DNA of 64,000 nt from Nocardioides rotundus (GCF_019931675.1 NZ_CP082922.1:1178001-1242000); one strand, 5' to 3'; positions 37,836 to 47,835 are shown, numbered from the stretch's first letter. A program made the numbers and translations. The notes: generated by a model from the letters alone, not told the origin.

Positions 37836-38650
37836 GCGTCGGTCCTCACCCAGCAGACCGACCGGCGGTTGCCGGCATCCCACTCGGCCTCGTGGAACCA
37901 GGTGTAGCCGAAGTCGTAGTCCACGGGGTACTCCAGGTACGCGCCCACCTGGTCGGAGCAGAACTCGCGGGTGCGAACCTCGACCACGCGGTCGCCGGGG
38001 TAGGGGTCGTCCGCCTTGCCCAGCACCACCGTGGAGATCGCGCGCCAGTCGTGCTTCTGGCTGCAGGGCACCTTCACCGAACCCGAGACGGCCGGCCCCA
38101 CGGCGCAGACCATCCACCGGTCCGGCGGCTGCCCACCGAGGAGCAGGCCGCGGGACTGCGCGGGCAGCCGGACGTACTCCTTGCTCTGCTCGCCTCCGCC
38201 GACCAGGTCGCAGCGGTACCAGCGCGCCCCCTCGTCCCACGCCTCCTGCGAGGGCCGGAACCACGCCCAGCTCAGCACGGTGCGCATGGCGATGGACTCG
38301 TCGGCGCCGACGAAGCGGCGGAACTTGGTGCCGCAGGTGTCGTAGGCGAACGCGCCGAGTTGCCGGGAGTCGCGCTCCGCCTCGTCGAAGCGGGAGGGCA
38401 GCTGCCCGACCGCGTAGGTGCGGGCGGTGTGCGGCTGGCTGCAGGGGACCGTGCTGGTCGCGTTGGTCGGCTGAGCCACGTCCTCGGGCGTCAGCATCCG
38501 GCAGGCGTCGAGCTCGGGTGCCTCGACCGCGTCGACCTGAGCGGGATCGGGGTCGGCCCCCTGGTCGTCGGGCGCCAGGCCCGGGACGGCACTGCCGGAG
38601 CAGCCGGTGAGCGCGAGCAGCGCACACAGCGCTAGGGCAGCGGCTCGCAT
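37832..38650 (-). CDS. Septum-formation family lipoprotein (copy B)
   Basis: The 272-aa paralogue of the downstream gene has lipobox LTGC. It has repeated motifs CRMLTPEDV, PCSQPHTARTY, DTCGTKFRRFVG and PCSQKHDWRAIS, and ends with CWVRTDA. The two copies share the two-half layout and the WFRP/WFSPS and W-x-RCD patterns, which points to tandem duplication followed by strong divergence. A CCAGGAGCGACC ribosome site precedes ATG 38650. The role in the envelope is unknown. Confidence 0.72.
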   Translation of the reverse strand: MRAAALALCALLALTGCSGSAVPGLAPDDQGADPDPAQVDAVEAPELDACRMLTPEDVAQPTNATSTVPCSQPHTARTYAVGQLPSRFDEAERDSRQLGAFAYDTCGTKFRRFVGADESIAMRTVLSWAWFRPSQEAWDEGARWYRCDLVGGGEQSKEYVRLPAQSRGLLLGGQPPDRWMVCAVGPAVSGSVKVPCSQKHDWRAISTVVLGKADDPYPGDRVVEVRTREFCSDQVGAYLEYPVDYDFGYTWFHEAEWDAGNRRSVCWVRTDA

Positions 38651-38708
38651 CGGTCGCTCCTGGGCTCTACGGTCGTGGTCGGTGGCCCATGGTAGGTCAG
38701 GCGCGAGG

Positions 38709-39194
38709 TCAATCGAGGATCAGCGCACCGATCGTGGCGCCCAGCTCGTAGGCCGCATCCCGGTCGGCGTCCTCGACGTCGCCGAGCACCTCCAGGACGG
38801 CGGCACCCTGTCGCCACGGCAGCGCCCCGGTGATCGAGAGCACCGCCCGGACGGCGCCGGTGACGTCGTACCGACCGTGGACGTAGAGACCGAACGGCAG
38901 CGATCCGCCGGCGCCGGCACCCGCGCTGCCGTCGTCGGACAGCGCGCCGCCCACGGAGAGGAACGTGCTGTCGAAGAAGTGCTTCAGCGCTCCGGACATG
39001 TAGCCGAAGTTCGCCGGCGTGCCGAGCACGATGCCGTCCGCGGCGAGCACGTCGTCGGCGGTGGCCTCCAGCGCGGGGCGTACGACGACCTCGAGGCCCT
39101 CCAGCGCCTCGTCCCGGGCGCCGTCGACCGCGGCGTCGGTCAGCGCGGAGACCGAGCGGGTGGGCGAGTGGTGCACGACCAGCAGGCGAGGCAT
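38709..39194 (-). CDS. Flavodoxin-fold NAD(P)H-dependent oxidoreductase
   Basis: The 161-aa product has the FMN phosphate loop LLVVHHSPTRSVSALTDA and the second flavin loop GTPANFGYMSGALKHFFD, both typical of WrbA/flavodoxin-like reductases. There are no extra domains. The electron donor and acceptor are unknown. ATG 39194 lies six nt after minus-strand TAGCGT, so the mRNA is likely leaderless. Confidence 0.82.
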   Translation of the reverse strand: MPRLLVVHHSPTRSVSALTDAAVDGARDEALEGLEVVVRPALEATADDVLAADGIVLGTPANFGYMSGALKHFFDSTFLSVGGALSDDGSAGAGAGGSLPFGLYVHGRYDVTGAVRAVLSITGALPWRQGAAVLEVLGDVEDADRDAAYELGATIGALILD

Positions 39195-39295
39195 CCGCTC
39201 ACGCTAGTCGCCCCCGGCGCGTCCGCGCAGGGCGACGGGATACCGTCGGTGCGGACTACTTCGCGAACGACTTTCTTCACCACGGGAGGAACCCC

Positions 39296-39793
39296 ATGAA
39301 CAAGCGCGTGATCGGCGCGGCCCTGCTCGGGCTCGTGCTGCCTCTGTCCGCCTGCGGCAACGGCGACGACGAGAAGGCGGCCCAGGCCATCTCGAAGCAG
39401 ATGCAGGACGGGGGCGACTCCGACTTCTCGGTCAAGAAGTCCGAGGCCGACTGCGTCGGCGAGGGCTTCGTCTCCGAGATCGGCACCGAGCAGCTGCAGA
39501 AGTACAAGATCATCACCAGCGACCTCAAGGCCAACAACGACGTGGGGAACGTGAAGATGTCGAAGGACGACGCCGAGAGCGCGGCGTCGGTCTTCCAGGA
39601 CTGCACCGACGTCAAGGCGATGATGGTCAAGGGCTTCGAGTCCCAGGGCATGCCCAAGGACGCCCAGAAGTGCGTGGAGAAGGAGCTGACCGACGAGCGG
39701 CTGAACTCGTTCCTGGTCGACCAGTTCCAGGGCAAGTCCACGGCCGGCCAGGACCTCGGCCAGGCGCTCCAGTCCTGCGTCACCTCCGGCTGA
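39296..39793 (+). CDS. Small secreted lipoprotein
   Basis: The 165-aa product has a lipoprotein signal (MNKRVIGAALLGLVLPLSAC, Cys20), then a soluble part with four more Cys (DCVGEG, DCTDVK, KCVEKE, SCVTSG). These probably form two disulfides. I do not recognise a named domain. GGGAGGAACCCC before the ATG is a strong ribosome site. The AT content and Lys content are a little higher than neighbours. A short inverted repeat (GCGACC and GGTCGC) about 20 nt after the stop may be a terminator. Confidence 0.75.
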   Translation: MNKRVIGAALLGLVLPLSACGNGDDEKAAQAISKQMQDGGDSDFSVKKSEADCVGEGFVSEIGTEQLQKYKIITSDLKANNDVGNVKMSKDDAESAASVFQDCTDVKAMMVKGFESQGMPKDAQKCVEKELTDERLNSFLVDQFQGKSTAGQDLGQALQSCVTSG

Positions 39794-39865
39794 GCGTCCG
39801 CCATCCGGTCCCTTGCGACCGCGGGGGAGGAGGGTCGCGTCCGGTGCTGCTAGCCTGAGTGCATC

Positions 39866-41729
<1,864 letters not shown>

Positions 41730-41735
41730 CGCCGA

Positions 41736-41780
41736 CCGGGCATTTCATGCACCCACATGACACCGGCCGGGCATTTCATG
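41736..41780 (+). repeat. Direct repeat CCGGGCATTTCATG after leuA
   Basis: The 14-base sequence occurs at 41736-41749 and is repeated at 41767-41780, 31 bp apart, in the short gap between leuA and the hydrolase gene. Purpose unknown. It overlaps the probable -35 region of the downstream leaderless promoter (TAGATT at 41804-41809). Confidence 0.6.
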
Positions 41781-41815
41781 TCACCAACCGCGTCGTCCCG
41801 GGCTAGATTGCCCCC

Positions 41816-42676
41816 ATGTTGGTCAGCGAGCGGATCGGCCAGTTCTTCCTCGAGAGCGAGGACGGCTCCCGGGACCGGCTGGAGTACACCGAGTACGGGT
41901 CCGGTGACGAGTGGGTCGTGCTGCTGCACGGCCTGCTGTTCCCGCGGCGGATGCAGCAGCCGCTCGCGCGGGAGATGGCGGCGGCCGGGCTGCATGTGGT
42001 CACCCTCGACCTGCTCGGCCACGGACGGTCGGACCAGCCGGCCGACCCGCTGGTCTACTCCATGACCGCGTTCGCCGAGCAGGTCGTGGCGCTGCTGGAC
42101 CACCTCGGCGCCGAGCAGGCGGTGGTCGGCGGCTCCTCGCTGGGGGCCAACGTGGCGCTGGAGACCGCCGTACTCGACCCCGCACGGGTGCGCGGCCTGG
42201 TCATCGAGATGCCGGTGCTCAACAACGCGCTGATCGCCGGGATCGTGGCGTTCGTGCCGATGATGCTGGCCGCGCGCTACCTGCCGTTCACGGTCAACGG
42301 GGTACGGCGGCTCAGCCGCGCCGTGCCTCGCGGGATCGTGCCGTTCTGGGCCGGGGTCGGCCTGGACACGCTGGACCACCGCGCGGACTCGATGGCCGCC
42401 CTGCTGCACGGCGTGATCTTCGGCCGGGTCGCGCCGTCGGCCAAGCAGCGACGGCAGATCACCACCCCGACCCTGGTCGTGGGCCACCCGATCGACCCGA
42501 TCCACCCCTTCGTGGACGCCGACATGCTCGCCCGCGAGGTGCCCGGCGCCCGCTTCGAGCGGGCCAGCAGCATCCTGGAGTGGCGGATGCACCCCGACCG
42601 GCTCACCGACGCCGCCGTCGGGTTCGCCCTGGAGTGCTGGCGCGGGAAGCCCCGCCGGGCGCGCCGTACCTCCTGA
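41816..42676 (+). CDS. Alpha/beta hydrolase
   Basis: The 286-aa product has the oxyanion strand VVLLHGLLFP, GHGRSDQP, the nucleophile elbow GGSSLGAN (Ser), a cap region, and a likely catalytic Asp/His pair in HPIDPIHPF and WRMHPDRL. This is the common non-specific alpha/beta hydrolase family (esterase, dehalogenase or peroxidase-like). The substrate cannot be told. ATG 41816 is six nt after TAGATT, so leaderless. It lies between leuA and recO with no obvious functional link. Confidence 0.88.
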   Translation: MLVSERIGQFFLESEDGSRDRLEYTEYGSGDEWVVLLHGLLFPRRMQQPLAREMAAAGLHVVTLDLLGHGRSDQPADPLVYSMTAFAEQVVALLDHLGAEQAVVGGSSLGANVALETAVLDPARVRGLVIEMPVLNNALIAGIVAFVPMMLAARYLPFTVNGVRRLSRAVPRGIVPFWAGVGLDTLDHRADSMAALLHGVIFGRVAPSAKQRRQITTPTLVVGHPIDPIHPFVDADMLAREVPGARFERASSILEWRMHPDRLTDAAVGFALECWRGKPRRARRTS

Positions 42677-42704
42677 CGCTTCGCCGGCGGGGGACAATGG
42701 TGCG

Positions 42705-43433
42705 GTGCCCCTGTACCGCGACGAGGCGATCGTGCTGCGCACCCAGAAGCTGGGCGAGGCCGACCGCATCATCACCCTGCTGACCCGCCACCACGGCCGG
42801 GTCCGCGCGGTCGCGCGCGGGGTGCGGCGGACGACGTCGCGCTGGGGCTCGCGGGTGGAGCCGTTCACCCATGTCGACCTGCAGCTGGCCGAGGGGCGGA
42901 CCCTCGACGTGGTCACCCAGGCCGTGACGCTGGACCCCTTCGCCGGCCGGCTGGGGGCGGACTACGACCGCTACACCGCCGGCACCGCGATGTTGGAGAC
43001 CGCCGAGCGGCTGGTGGTCGAGGACAAGGAGCCCGCGACCCAGCAGTTCCTGCTCCTGGTCGGCGGGCTGCGGGCGATGGCGGCCGGGGAGCACGCGCCG
43101 GGCCAGATCCTGGACTCCTACCTGCTGCGGTCGCTGTCGGTCGCGGGCTATGCGCCCAGCTTCGAGCACTGCGCCCGCTGTGGTGAGGAGGGGCCGCACC
43201 GGTGGTTCAGCCCCGCCGGCGGCGGCGTGCTCTGCCCGGACTGCCGGCTGCCCGGCTCGGCGACCATGGGGGAGGAGACGGTGCGCGCGCTCGGCGCCCT
43301 GCTCGCCGGCGAGTGGGCGGTCGTGCGCGCCACCCCGGAGCGGAACCTCCGCGAGGCCAGCGGCCTGGTCGCGGCCTACCTCGCCTGGCACCTCGAGCGC
43401 GGCCTGCGCTCCCTGGAGCACGTCTCCCGCTGA
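42705..43433 (+). CDS. recO: DNA repair protein RecO
   Basis: RecO loads RecA onto SSB-coated single strands in the RecFOR pathway. The 242-aa product has an N-terminal OB domain (LYRDEAIVLRTQKLGEADRIITLLT) and a helical domain with a zinc finger (CARCGEEG and CPDC). Length matches the family. GTG 42705 lies six nt after GACAAT, a -10 variant also seen before dus in this window. The 3' side carries a 21-bp tandem repeat array before the convergent acetyltransferase. Confidence 0.93.
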   Translation: MPLYRDEAIVLRTQKLGEADRIITLLTRHHGRVRAVARGVRRTTSRWGSRVEPFTHVDLQLAEGRTLDVVTQAVTLDPFAGRLGADYDRYTAGTAMLETAERLVVEDKEPATQQFLLLVGGLRAMAAGEHAPGQILDSYLLRSLSVAGYAPSFEHCARCGEEGPHRWFSPAGGGVLCPDCRLPGSATMGEETVRALGALLAGEWAVVRATPERNLREASGLVAAYLAWHLERGLRSLEHVSR

Positions 43434-43448
43434 CCCCTCCTCCCCGCC

Positions 43449-43511
43449 GAGTCGGCGCTACTTCACCCCGAGTCGGCGCTTGTTGACCGCGAGTCGGCGC
43501 TACTTCACGCC
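43449..43511. repeat. 21-bp tandem repeat array 1 (3 units)
   Basis: Three head-to-tail 21-bp units begin GAGTCGGCGC at 43449, 43470 and 43491. The variable second half alternates between CTTCAC and GTTGAC. It lies between the convergent recO and GNAT genes, and the last unit contains the GNAT stop codon (43505-43507). Confidence 0.85.
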
Positions 43512-44329
43512 GTACCGCGTCGCCATTCGTACGGCGTCGTCGTGGAGACCTTCACCAGGCCGGACCGCTCCAGGATCGGCCGGGAGAACTCCGTGGAGTC
43601 GCTGGTGATCCAGCGCTTGCCGTGGGCGATCGCCGATCTGGCCCGCGCGGCGGTGAGGGCCCGGTAGACGCCGCGTCCACGCCACTCCGGGGTCGTCGCT
43701 CCGCCCCAGATCCCGGCGAAGTCGGTCCCCGGCTCGGGCTCCAGCCGGCCGGCGCTGATCACCTCGCCATGGGCCTCGGCCAGCCACAGCTCCATGTCGT
43801 TGCGCGTGCGCAGCCGGTGCAGGATCTGGCCGAGGTGCGCCTCGGCCCGCTCCGGCGGGTCGCCGAACACCCGGGACTGCATGACGTGCATACGCCGTAC
43901 GTCGTCCTCGTCGACAGCCCGCCGAACGGTCACGCCAGCGGGCAGCCCGATGTCCTGCGCGAGCAGCCGTGCCTCGCCGATCATGATCGACTCCGGCTCG
44001 TCGGGGGCGAAGCCGTGGTCGAGGAGTGCCTCGTGCAACCCGGGCGCGTGGTCGTGCCCGCGGGTCTTCCACTCCACGTAGGCGATCTCCGGTGCGGCCT
44101 CGTAGCGGGCCATGGCCTGCTCGACCAAACGTCGTACCGAGGCCTCGGTCGCCGGCCGGCCGTCCTCCTCCAGGCTGCGATAGGTCACGAAGCCCCGCCC
44201 GCCCAGGTAGGTCGCGAGCACGAGCGGCCCGAGCCGGACCTGGGTCAGCGCCGAGGAGAGCCGCTCGCGCAGCTGGTCGTCGTACGCGCGCAGCAGATCG
44301 CCCGTCCCGGGCGCGGCAGGTGAGGTCAC
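43505..44329 (-). CDS. GNAT-family N-acetyltransferase
   Basis: The 274-aa product ends with a GNAT domain carrying GGATTPEWRGRGVYRALTAARARSA as the acetyl-CoA loop (positions are approximate, residues ~210-235). The N-terminal half may be a degenerate second GNAT fold. The acceptor is unknown. GTG 44329 is preferred to ATG 44401, which would place the start on top of the divergent uppS promoter. CAGGGT ends six bases before GTG 44329. The stop codon lies inside repeat array 1. Confidence 0.8.
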   Translation of the reverse strand: MTSPAAPGTGDLLRAYDDQLRERLSSALTQVRLGPLVLATYLGGRGFVTYRSLEEDGRPATEASVRRLVEQAMARYEAAPEIAYVEWKTRGHDHAPGLHEALLDHGFAPDEPESIMIGEARLLAQDIGLPAGVTVRRAVDEDDVRRMHVMQSRVFGDPPERAEAHLGQILHRLRTRNDMELWLAEAHGEVISAGRLEPEPGTDFAGIWGGATTPEWRGRGVYRALTAARARSAIAHGKRWITSDSTEFSRPILERSGLVKVSTTTPYEWRRGTA

Positions 44330-44412
44330 GACGACACCCTGGCGGCCTTCGACGAGCCGCTCAACCGGATTCCCTCCGCCGGCCCGCCGTCGGGGAGTCA
44401 TAGGCTGCGCCC

Positions 44413-45183
44413 GTGACCCCCCGGCCCCCGACCCCGCACCCGAGCGGTGCCCGCCCGCCGCAGATCCCGCGCGAGCTCGTGCCGCGTCATGTGGCGGTGG
44501 TGATGGACGGCAACGGCCGCTGGGCCAAGGAGCGCGGGCTGCCGCGTACGGCGGGCCACGAGCGCGGGGAGCACTCGCTCTTCGACGTGGTCGAGGGCGC
44601 CATCGAGATCGGCGTCAAGGCGGTGTCGGCGTACGCCTTCTCGACCGAGAACTGGTCGCGGTCACCGGAGGAGGTGCGCTTCCTCATGGGCTTCAATCGG
44701 GACGTCATCCGGCGGCGGCGCGACGAGATGCACGAGCTGGGGGTGCGCGTGCGGTGGGCCGGCCGGGCGCCGCGGCTGTGGAAGTCGGTGATCAAGGAGC
44801 TGCAGGTCGCCGAGGAGCTGACCCGGGACAACGACGTGCTGACGCTGACGATGTGCGTCAACTACGGCGGTCGCGCCGAGATCGCGGACGCCGCGCGCTC
44901 GATCGCCCGCGGGGTGGCCGAGGGCCGGATCAATCCCGAGAAGGTCGATGAGCGGATGCTCGCCCGGCACCTCTACGTGCCCGAGTGGTCCGACGCCGAC
45001 CTGGTCTGGCGGACGTCGGGGGAGCAGCGGCTGTCGAACTTCATGACCTGGGAGGCGGCGTACGCCGAGTTCGTCTTCTCCGACGTGCTCTGGCCCGACG
45101 TCGACCGCCGCCACCTGTGGGATGCGATCGAGACCTACGCGCGCCGGGACCGCAGGTACGGCGGGGCTCTCCCGAACGCCTGA
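44413..45183 (+). CDS. uppS: Isoprenyl transferase (undecaprenyl-diphosphate synthase type)
   Basis: This cis-prenyltransferase makes long-chain polyprenyl diphosphate, the lipid carrier for cell-wall units. The 256-aa product has the catalytic Asp in [10 protein letters not shown] (Asp32), [11 protein letters not shown], and [12 protein letters not shown] with the family Glu/Arg pairs. The N-terminus is Pro-rich and likely unstructured. Chain length (C50 or C55) cannot be set from sequence alone, and actinobacteria often carry two such enzymes. GTG 44413 is six nt after TAGGCT (44401-44406): leaderless. Confidence 0.94.
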   Translation: MTPRPPTPHPSGARPPQIPRELVPRHVAVVMDGNGRWAKERGLPRTAGHERGEHSLFDVVEGAIEIGVKAVSAYAFSTENWSRSPEEVRFLMGFNRDVIRRRRDEMHELGVRVRWAGRAPRLWKSVIKELQVAEELTRDNDVLTLTMCVNYGGRAEIADAARSIARGVAEGRINPEKVDERMLARHLYVPEWSDADLVWRTSGEQRLSNFMTWEAAYAEFVFSDVLWPDVDRRHLWDAIETYARRDRRYGGALPNA

Positions 45184-45188
45184 CCGCC

Positions 45189-45272
45189 GAGTCGGCGCTT
45201 GTTCACCCCGAGTCGGCGCCACTTCACCGCGAGTCGGCGTTAGTTGACGCCCAGTCGGCGCCAGTTCCCGTC
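45189..45272. repeat. 21-bp tandem repeat array 2 (4 units)
   Basis: Units start at 45189, 45210, 45231 and 45252. The first three begin GAGTCGGCG and the fourth is degenerate (CAGTCGGCG). They follow the uppS stop directly. Orientation is the same as array 1 and opposite to array 3. Confidence 0.85.
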
Positions 45273-45355
45273 CACAGGCGTCTCGGGCGGACTGGTTATC
45301 CACAGGCGACCGCCCACTCGACCCACGCAGCGCGCCGGTACGTCGTACTTGCTGC

Positions 45356-46309
45356 ATGACCATCATCCGCGAACCCACCCAGCTCCCGACCGATCGCCCG
45401 TTCACCCGCACCGAGGCGCGTGACCACGGCATGACCGATCGTCGCCTCGCCCAGGCGGTCAAGGCCGGGGAGCTCCGACGTCCACTGAGGGGCGTCTTCG
45501 TCTCCGCTCGGCTGCCCGACACGATCGACCTGCGGGTCGCGTGCCTCGCGCTCGTCATGCCGGAGGGCTGCTTCGTCGCCGATCACACGGCCGGCTGGCT
45601 GTTCTGCGGCGACGCGATCCTCCCGCCCAACGCGCATCTCGAGGTGCCGAAGCCGGCGATCTTCCGGCCGAGCGACGCCGGACGGCTGCGCAATCCGCTG
45701 AGCCGCAGCGGCGAGCGCGCCGTACGTCCTGAGGATCTGTGCACCGTCGGCGGCATCGTGAGCACGACGATGATCCGGACCGCTTGGGACCTCGGCCGGC
45801 TCCAGCAACGCGACGTGGCCCTCGCGGGAATGGACCAGCTGATGCGGGCCGGAGGGTTCGCGCTCGATGAGCTGTGCGCGGGGGTGAAGCGGTTCGACCG
45901 CGAGCGCGGCGTCGTGCAGCTCCGGGTGCTGGCTCCGCGCGTCGACGGAGGCGCCGAGTCCTTCGGCGAGTCCGCCTTGCGCAACCGGTGGTACGACGCG
46001 GGGCTGGTGCGGCCGCAGACGCAGATCCCCATCATGGTGGGCGACCGGGAGGTCTACCGGTTGGACATCGGCGACCCGGATCGTCGATATGCGGCGGAGT
46101 ATCGCGGCGTCGACTTCCACACCGAGGAGGATGCGGCCGCCGATGACGACCGGCAGGAGTGGGTCGAGTCCCAGCGCGGCTACATCATCGACAACTTCGT
46201 GCGCGAGAACGTGTTCGGTCCCCGGACGAACGCCGACGTCGTCCTGCGGCGCCGCTGGGATGAGGCCGGGGCGTCGCTCGCTCGTCGGAGCAGGCTGCCT
46301 CTGAGCTGA
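45356..46309 (+). CDS. AbiEi/DUF559-like protein (wHTH plus PD-(D/E)xK-like domain)
   Basis: The 317-aa product has an N-terminal winged-helix region (PFTRTEARDHGMTDRRLAQA, residues ~14-50) like the AbiEi antitoxin family. The C-terminal part resembles the DUF559/Vsr-like endonuclease fold: Glu205 in GESALRNRW, Asp237 in YRLDIGDPD, and Glu248 in YAAEYRGVDFH. The usual EYDG/ExK reads EYRG, so catalysis is uncertain. No AbiEii toxin partner is adjacent. This family is abundant and unexplained in actinobacteria. The gene is bracketed by repeat arrays 2 and 3 in opposite orientation. Confidence 0.72.
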   Translation: MTIIREPTQLPTDRPFTRTEARDHGMTDRRLAQAVKAGELRRPLRGVFVSARLPDTIDLRVACLALVMPEGCFVADHTAGWLFCGDAILPPNAHLEVPKPAIFRPSDAGRLRNPLSRSGERAVRPEDLCTVGGIVSTTMIRTAWDLGRLQQRDVALAGMDQLMRAGGFALDELCAGVKRFDRERGVVQLRVLAPRVDGGAESFGESALRNRWYDAGLVRPQTQIPIMVGDREVYRLDIGDPDRRYAAEYRGVDFHTEEDAAADDDRQEWVESQRGYIIDNFVRENVFGPRTNADVVLRRRWDEAGASLARRSRLPLS

Positions 46310-46311
46310 CG

Positions 46312-46395
46312 GCTGTGAACAAGCGCCGACTCGGCGTCAACTTGCGCCGACTCGAGGTGAACAAGCGCCGACTGGGCGTCAACTAGCGCCGACTC
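46312..46395. repeat. 21-bp tandem repeat array 3 (4 units, inverted)
   Basis: Four units end GCGCCGACTC or a close variant at 46332, 46353, 46374 and 46395, the reverse complement of arrays 1 and 2. The array starts 2 nt after the AbiEi-like stop and ends shortly before the convergent zur gene. Confidence 0.85.
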
Positions 46396-46412
46396 GGCAG
46401 GGGAGAGCGGCG

Positions 46413-46829
46413 TCAGCGGGGGCGGCAGGCGGGGCAGGTGCCGAAGATCTCCAGGTCGTGGGAGACGTCGGTGAAGCCGTGCTCGTCGGCGATCGCGGTG
46501 GTCCAGCGCTCGACGGTGGGGCCCTCGACCTCGACGGTGGTGCCGCACGAGCGGCAGACCAGGTGATGGTGGTGAGTGCGCGAGCAGCGACGGTAGACCG
46601 ACTCGCCGTCCTCGCGCCGCAGGGCGTCGACCTCCCCGTGCTCCGCGAGCAGCTGGAGGGTCCGGTAGACGGTGGCCAGGCCGACGGTCTCGCCGCGGCC
46701 GGCGAGCAGCTCGTGCAGCTCCTGCGCGGAGCGGAAGTCCTCGACGGAGGAGATCGCGTCCAGGACGGCCCGCCGCTGGCGGGTCGGCCGCACCCCCGAG
46801 GGGCGGGCGGGGTCGTCAGTGCTCGTCAT
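46413..46829 (-). CDS. zur: Zinc uptake regulator Zur (Fur family)
   Basis: Zur represses zinc import when zinc is plentiful. The 138-aa product has a winged helix (RPTRQRRAVLDAISS, GLATVYRTLQLLAEHGEV) and a dimer domain with HHHHLVCRSCGTTVEVEG and CPACRPR, forming the structural CxxC zinc site. Placement at the end of the znuACB genes identifies it as Zur rather than Fur. ATG 46829 is chosen because GGAGAG lies 7 nt upstream; it overlaps the znuB end by 14 nt. It probably binds the boxes at 49579-49615. Confidence 0.92.
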   Translation of the reverse strand: MTSTDDPARPSGVRPTRQRRAVLDAISSVEDFRSAQELHELLAGRGETVGLATVYRTLQLLAEHGEVDALRREDGESVYRRCSRTHHHHLVCRSCGTTVEVEGPTVERWTTAIADEHGFTDVSHDLEIFGTCPACRPR

Positions 46830-47835
46830 AGTGCTCTCCATGCTCGGCATGCCGGTGGCCGTCATGCACGTAGTCCACGTGGTCCCCATGCTGCACCGCG
46901 GGATGGCCGCAGTCCTCGCCGTGCACGTGCGGGTGTCCCTCGGCCAGGTGGTGCTCCTCGACCCGGGGCACCGCGGCCACGGCGGGGAACGGCGCGGTCA
47001 GCCGGCGGCGGTGCCGCTGCCAGGCTCCCAGGGGCCAGGTGAGGGCGAACATCGCGAGCGCCAGCAGCACGATCGTCGGCCCCGGCGCGACCTCCGCGTC
47101 GTACCTGATCGAGAGCCAGGTGGCGGCCATCAGCCCGCCCACGCTGGCGACGGTCCCGACCACCATCGCCCCGAGGAGGGTACGGCGGAACGAGGGGGCC
47201 AGCTGCTGGGCGGCCGCCACCGGCACCACCATCAGCGCGGAGACGAGCAGCAGCCCGACCGTGCGCATCGCGACCGTCACGGTGACCGCGGCGAGCACCG
47301 CCACCACGAGGTTGTAGACCCGCACGTTGACCCCGGCGACCCGGGCGAAGTCGACGTCCTGGGAGACGGCGAACAGCTGCGGGGCCAGCCCGAGCCCGAG
47401 CACGATCACCACGACCGCCAGCGCGAGCGTGGCCACCACGTCGGCCTGGGAGATCGAGAGCAGGGCGCCGAACAGGTAGGCCTGGAGCGACGCGGCGCTC
47501 TGCCCGGCCAACCCGGTGATGAGCACGCCGGCGGCGATGCCGCCGTAGAACAGCAGCGCCAGCGCGACGTCCCCGTTGGTGTGTCCCCGCTCCCGGATCA
47601 CCTCGATCAGCACGGCGCCGACGATCGCGACCACGACCGCGGTCCAGGTGGGGGAGCTGCCGGTGACCAGCCCGAGCGCGACGCCGGTCACCGCCACGTG
47701 GCCCAGGCCGTCGCCCATGAGGGCCAGCCGGCGCTGCACCAGGTAGGTGCCGACCACGGGGGAGGCCAGCCCCGTCGCGAGCGCGGCGAGCAGGGCATAG
47801 AGGAGGAAGTCGTGGGTGAGGAAGAGCTCGATCAT
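46816..47835 (-). CDS. znuB: Zinc ABC transporter permease ZnuB with His-rich C-terminal tail
   Basis: This is the membrane subunit of the zinc importer, 339 aa. About seven to nine hydrophobic helices run to residue ~275 (family-typical RLALMGDGLGHVAVTGVALG, AQQLAPSFRRTLLGAM). The last ~65 residues form a hydrophilic tail with about 15 His (EEHHLAEGHPHVHGEDCGH, then VHDGHRHAEHGEHYDEH) that is longer than in common ZnuB proteins. The tail could buffer incoming zinc on the cytoplasmic side, which is inference. The ATG at 47835 overlaps the znuC stop, and its 3' end overlaps zur. Confidence 0.92.
   Translation of the reverse strand: MIELFLTHDFLLYALLAALATGLASPVVGTYLVQRRLALMGDGLGHVAVTGVALGLVTGSSPTWTAVVVAIVGAVLIEVIRERGHTNGDVALALLFYGGIAAGVLITGLAGQSAASLQAYLFGALLSISQADVVATLALAVVVIVLGLGLAPQLFAVSQDVDFARVAGVNVRVYNLVVAVLAAVTVTVAMRTVGLLLVSALMVVPVAAAQQLAPSFRRTLLGAMVVGTVASVGGLMAATWLSIRYDAEVAPGPTIVLLALAMFALTWPLGAWQRHRRRLTAPFPAVAAVPRVEEHHLAEGHPHVHGEDCGHPAVQHGDHVDYVHDGHRHAEHGEHYDEH

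Noticed and set aside
44330..44401. Longer GNAT start at ATG 44401
   Set aside because: It would put coding sequence across the uppS -10 and -35 region and lacks a ribosome site.
45296..45304. Perfect DnaA box TTATCCACA, and another on the minus strand at 53364-53372
   Set aside because: Both are isolated single boxes 8 kb apart. No cluster, AT-rich region, dnaA or dnaN is nearby, so they are not an origin and may be chance.
43449..46395. 21-bp arrays as CRISPR or coding repeats
   Set aside because: Units are head-to-tail without spacers, and the short frames through them have no start or ribosome site and overlap real genes.
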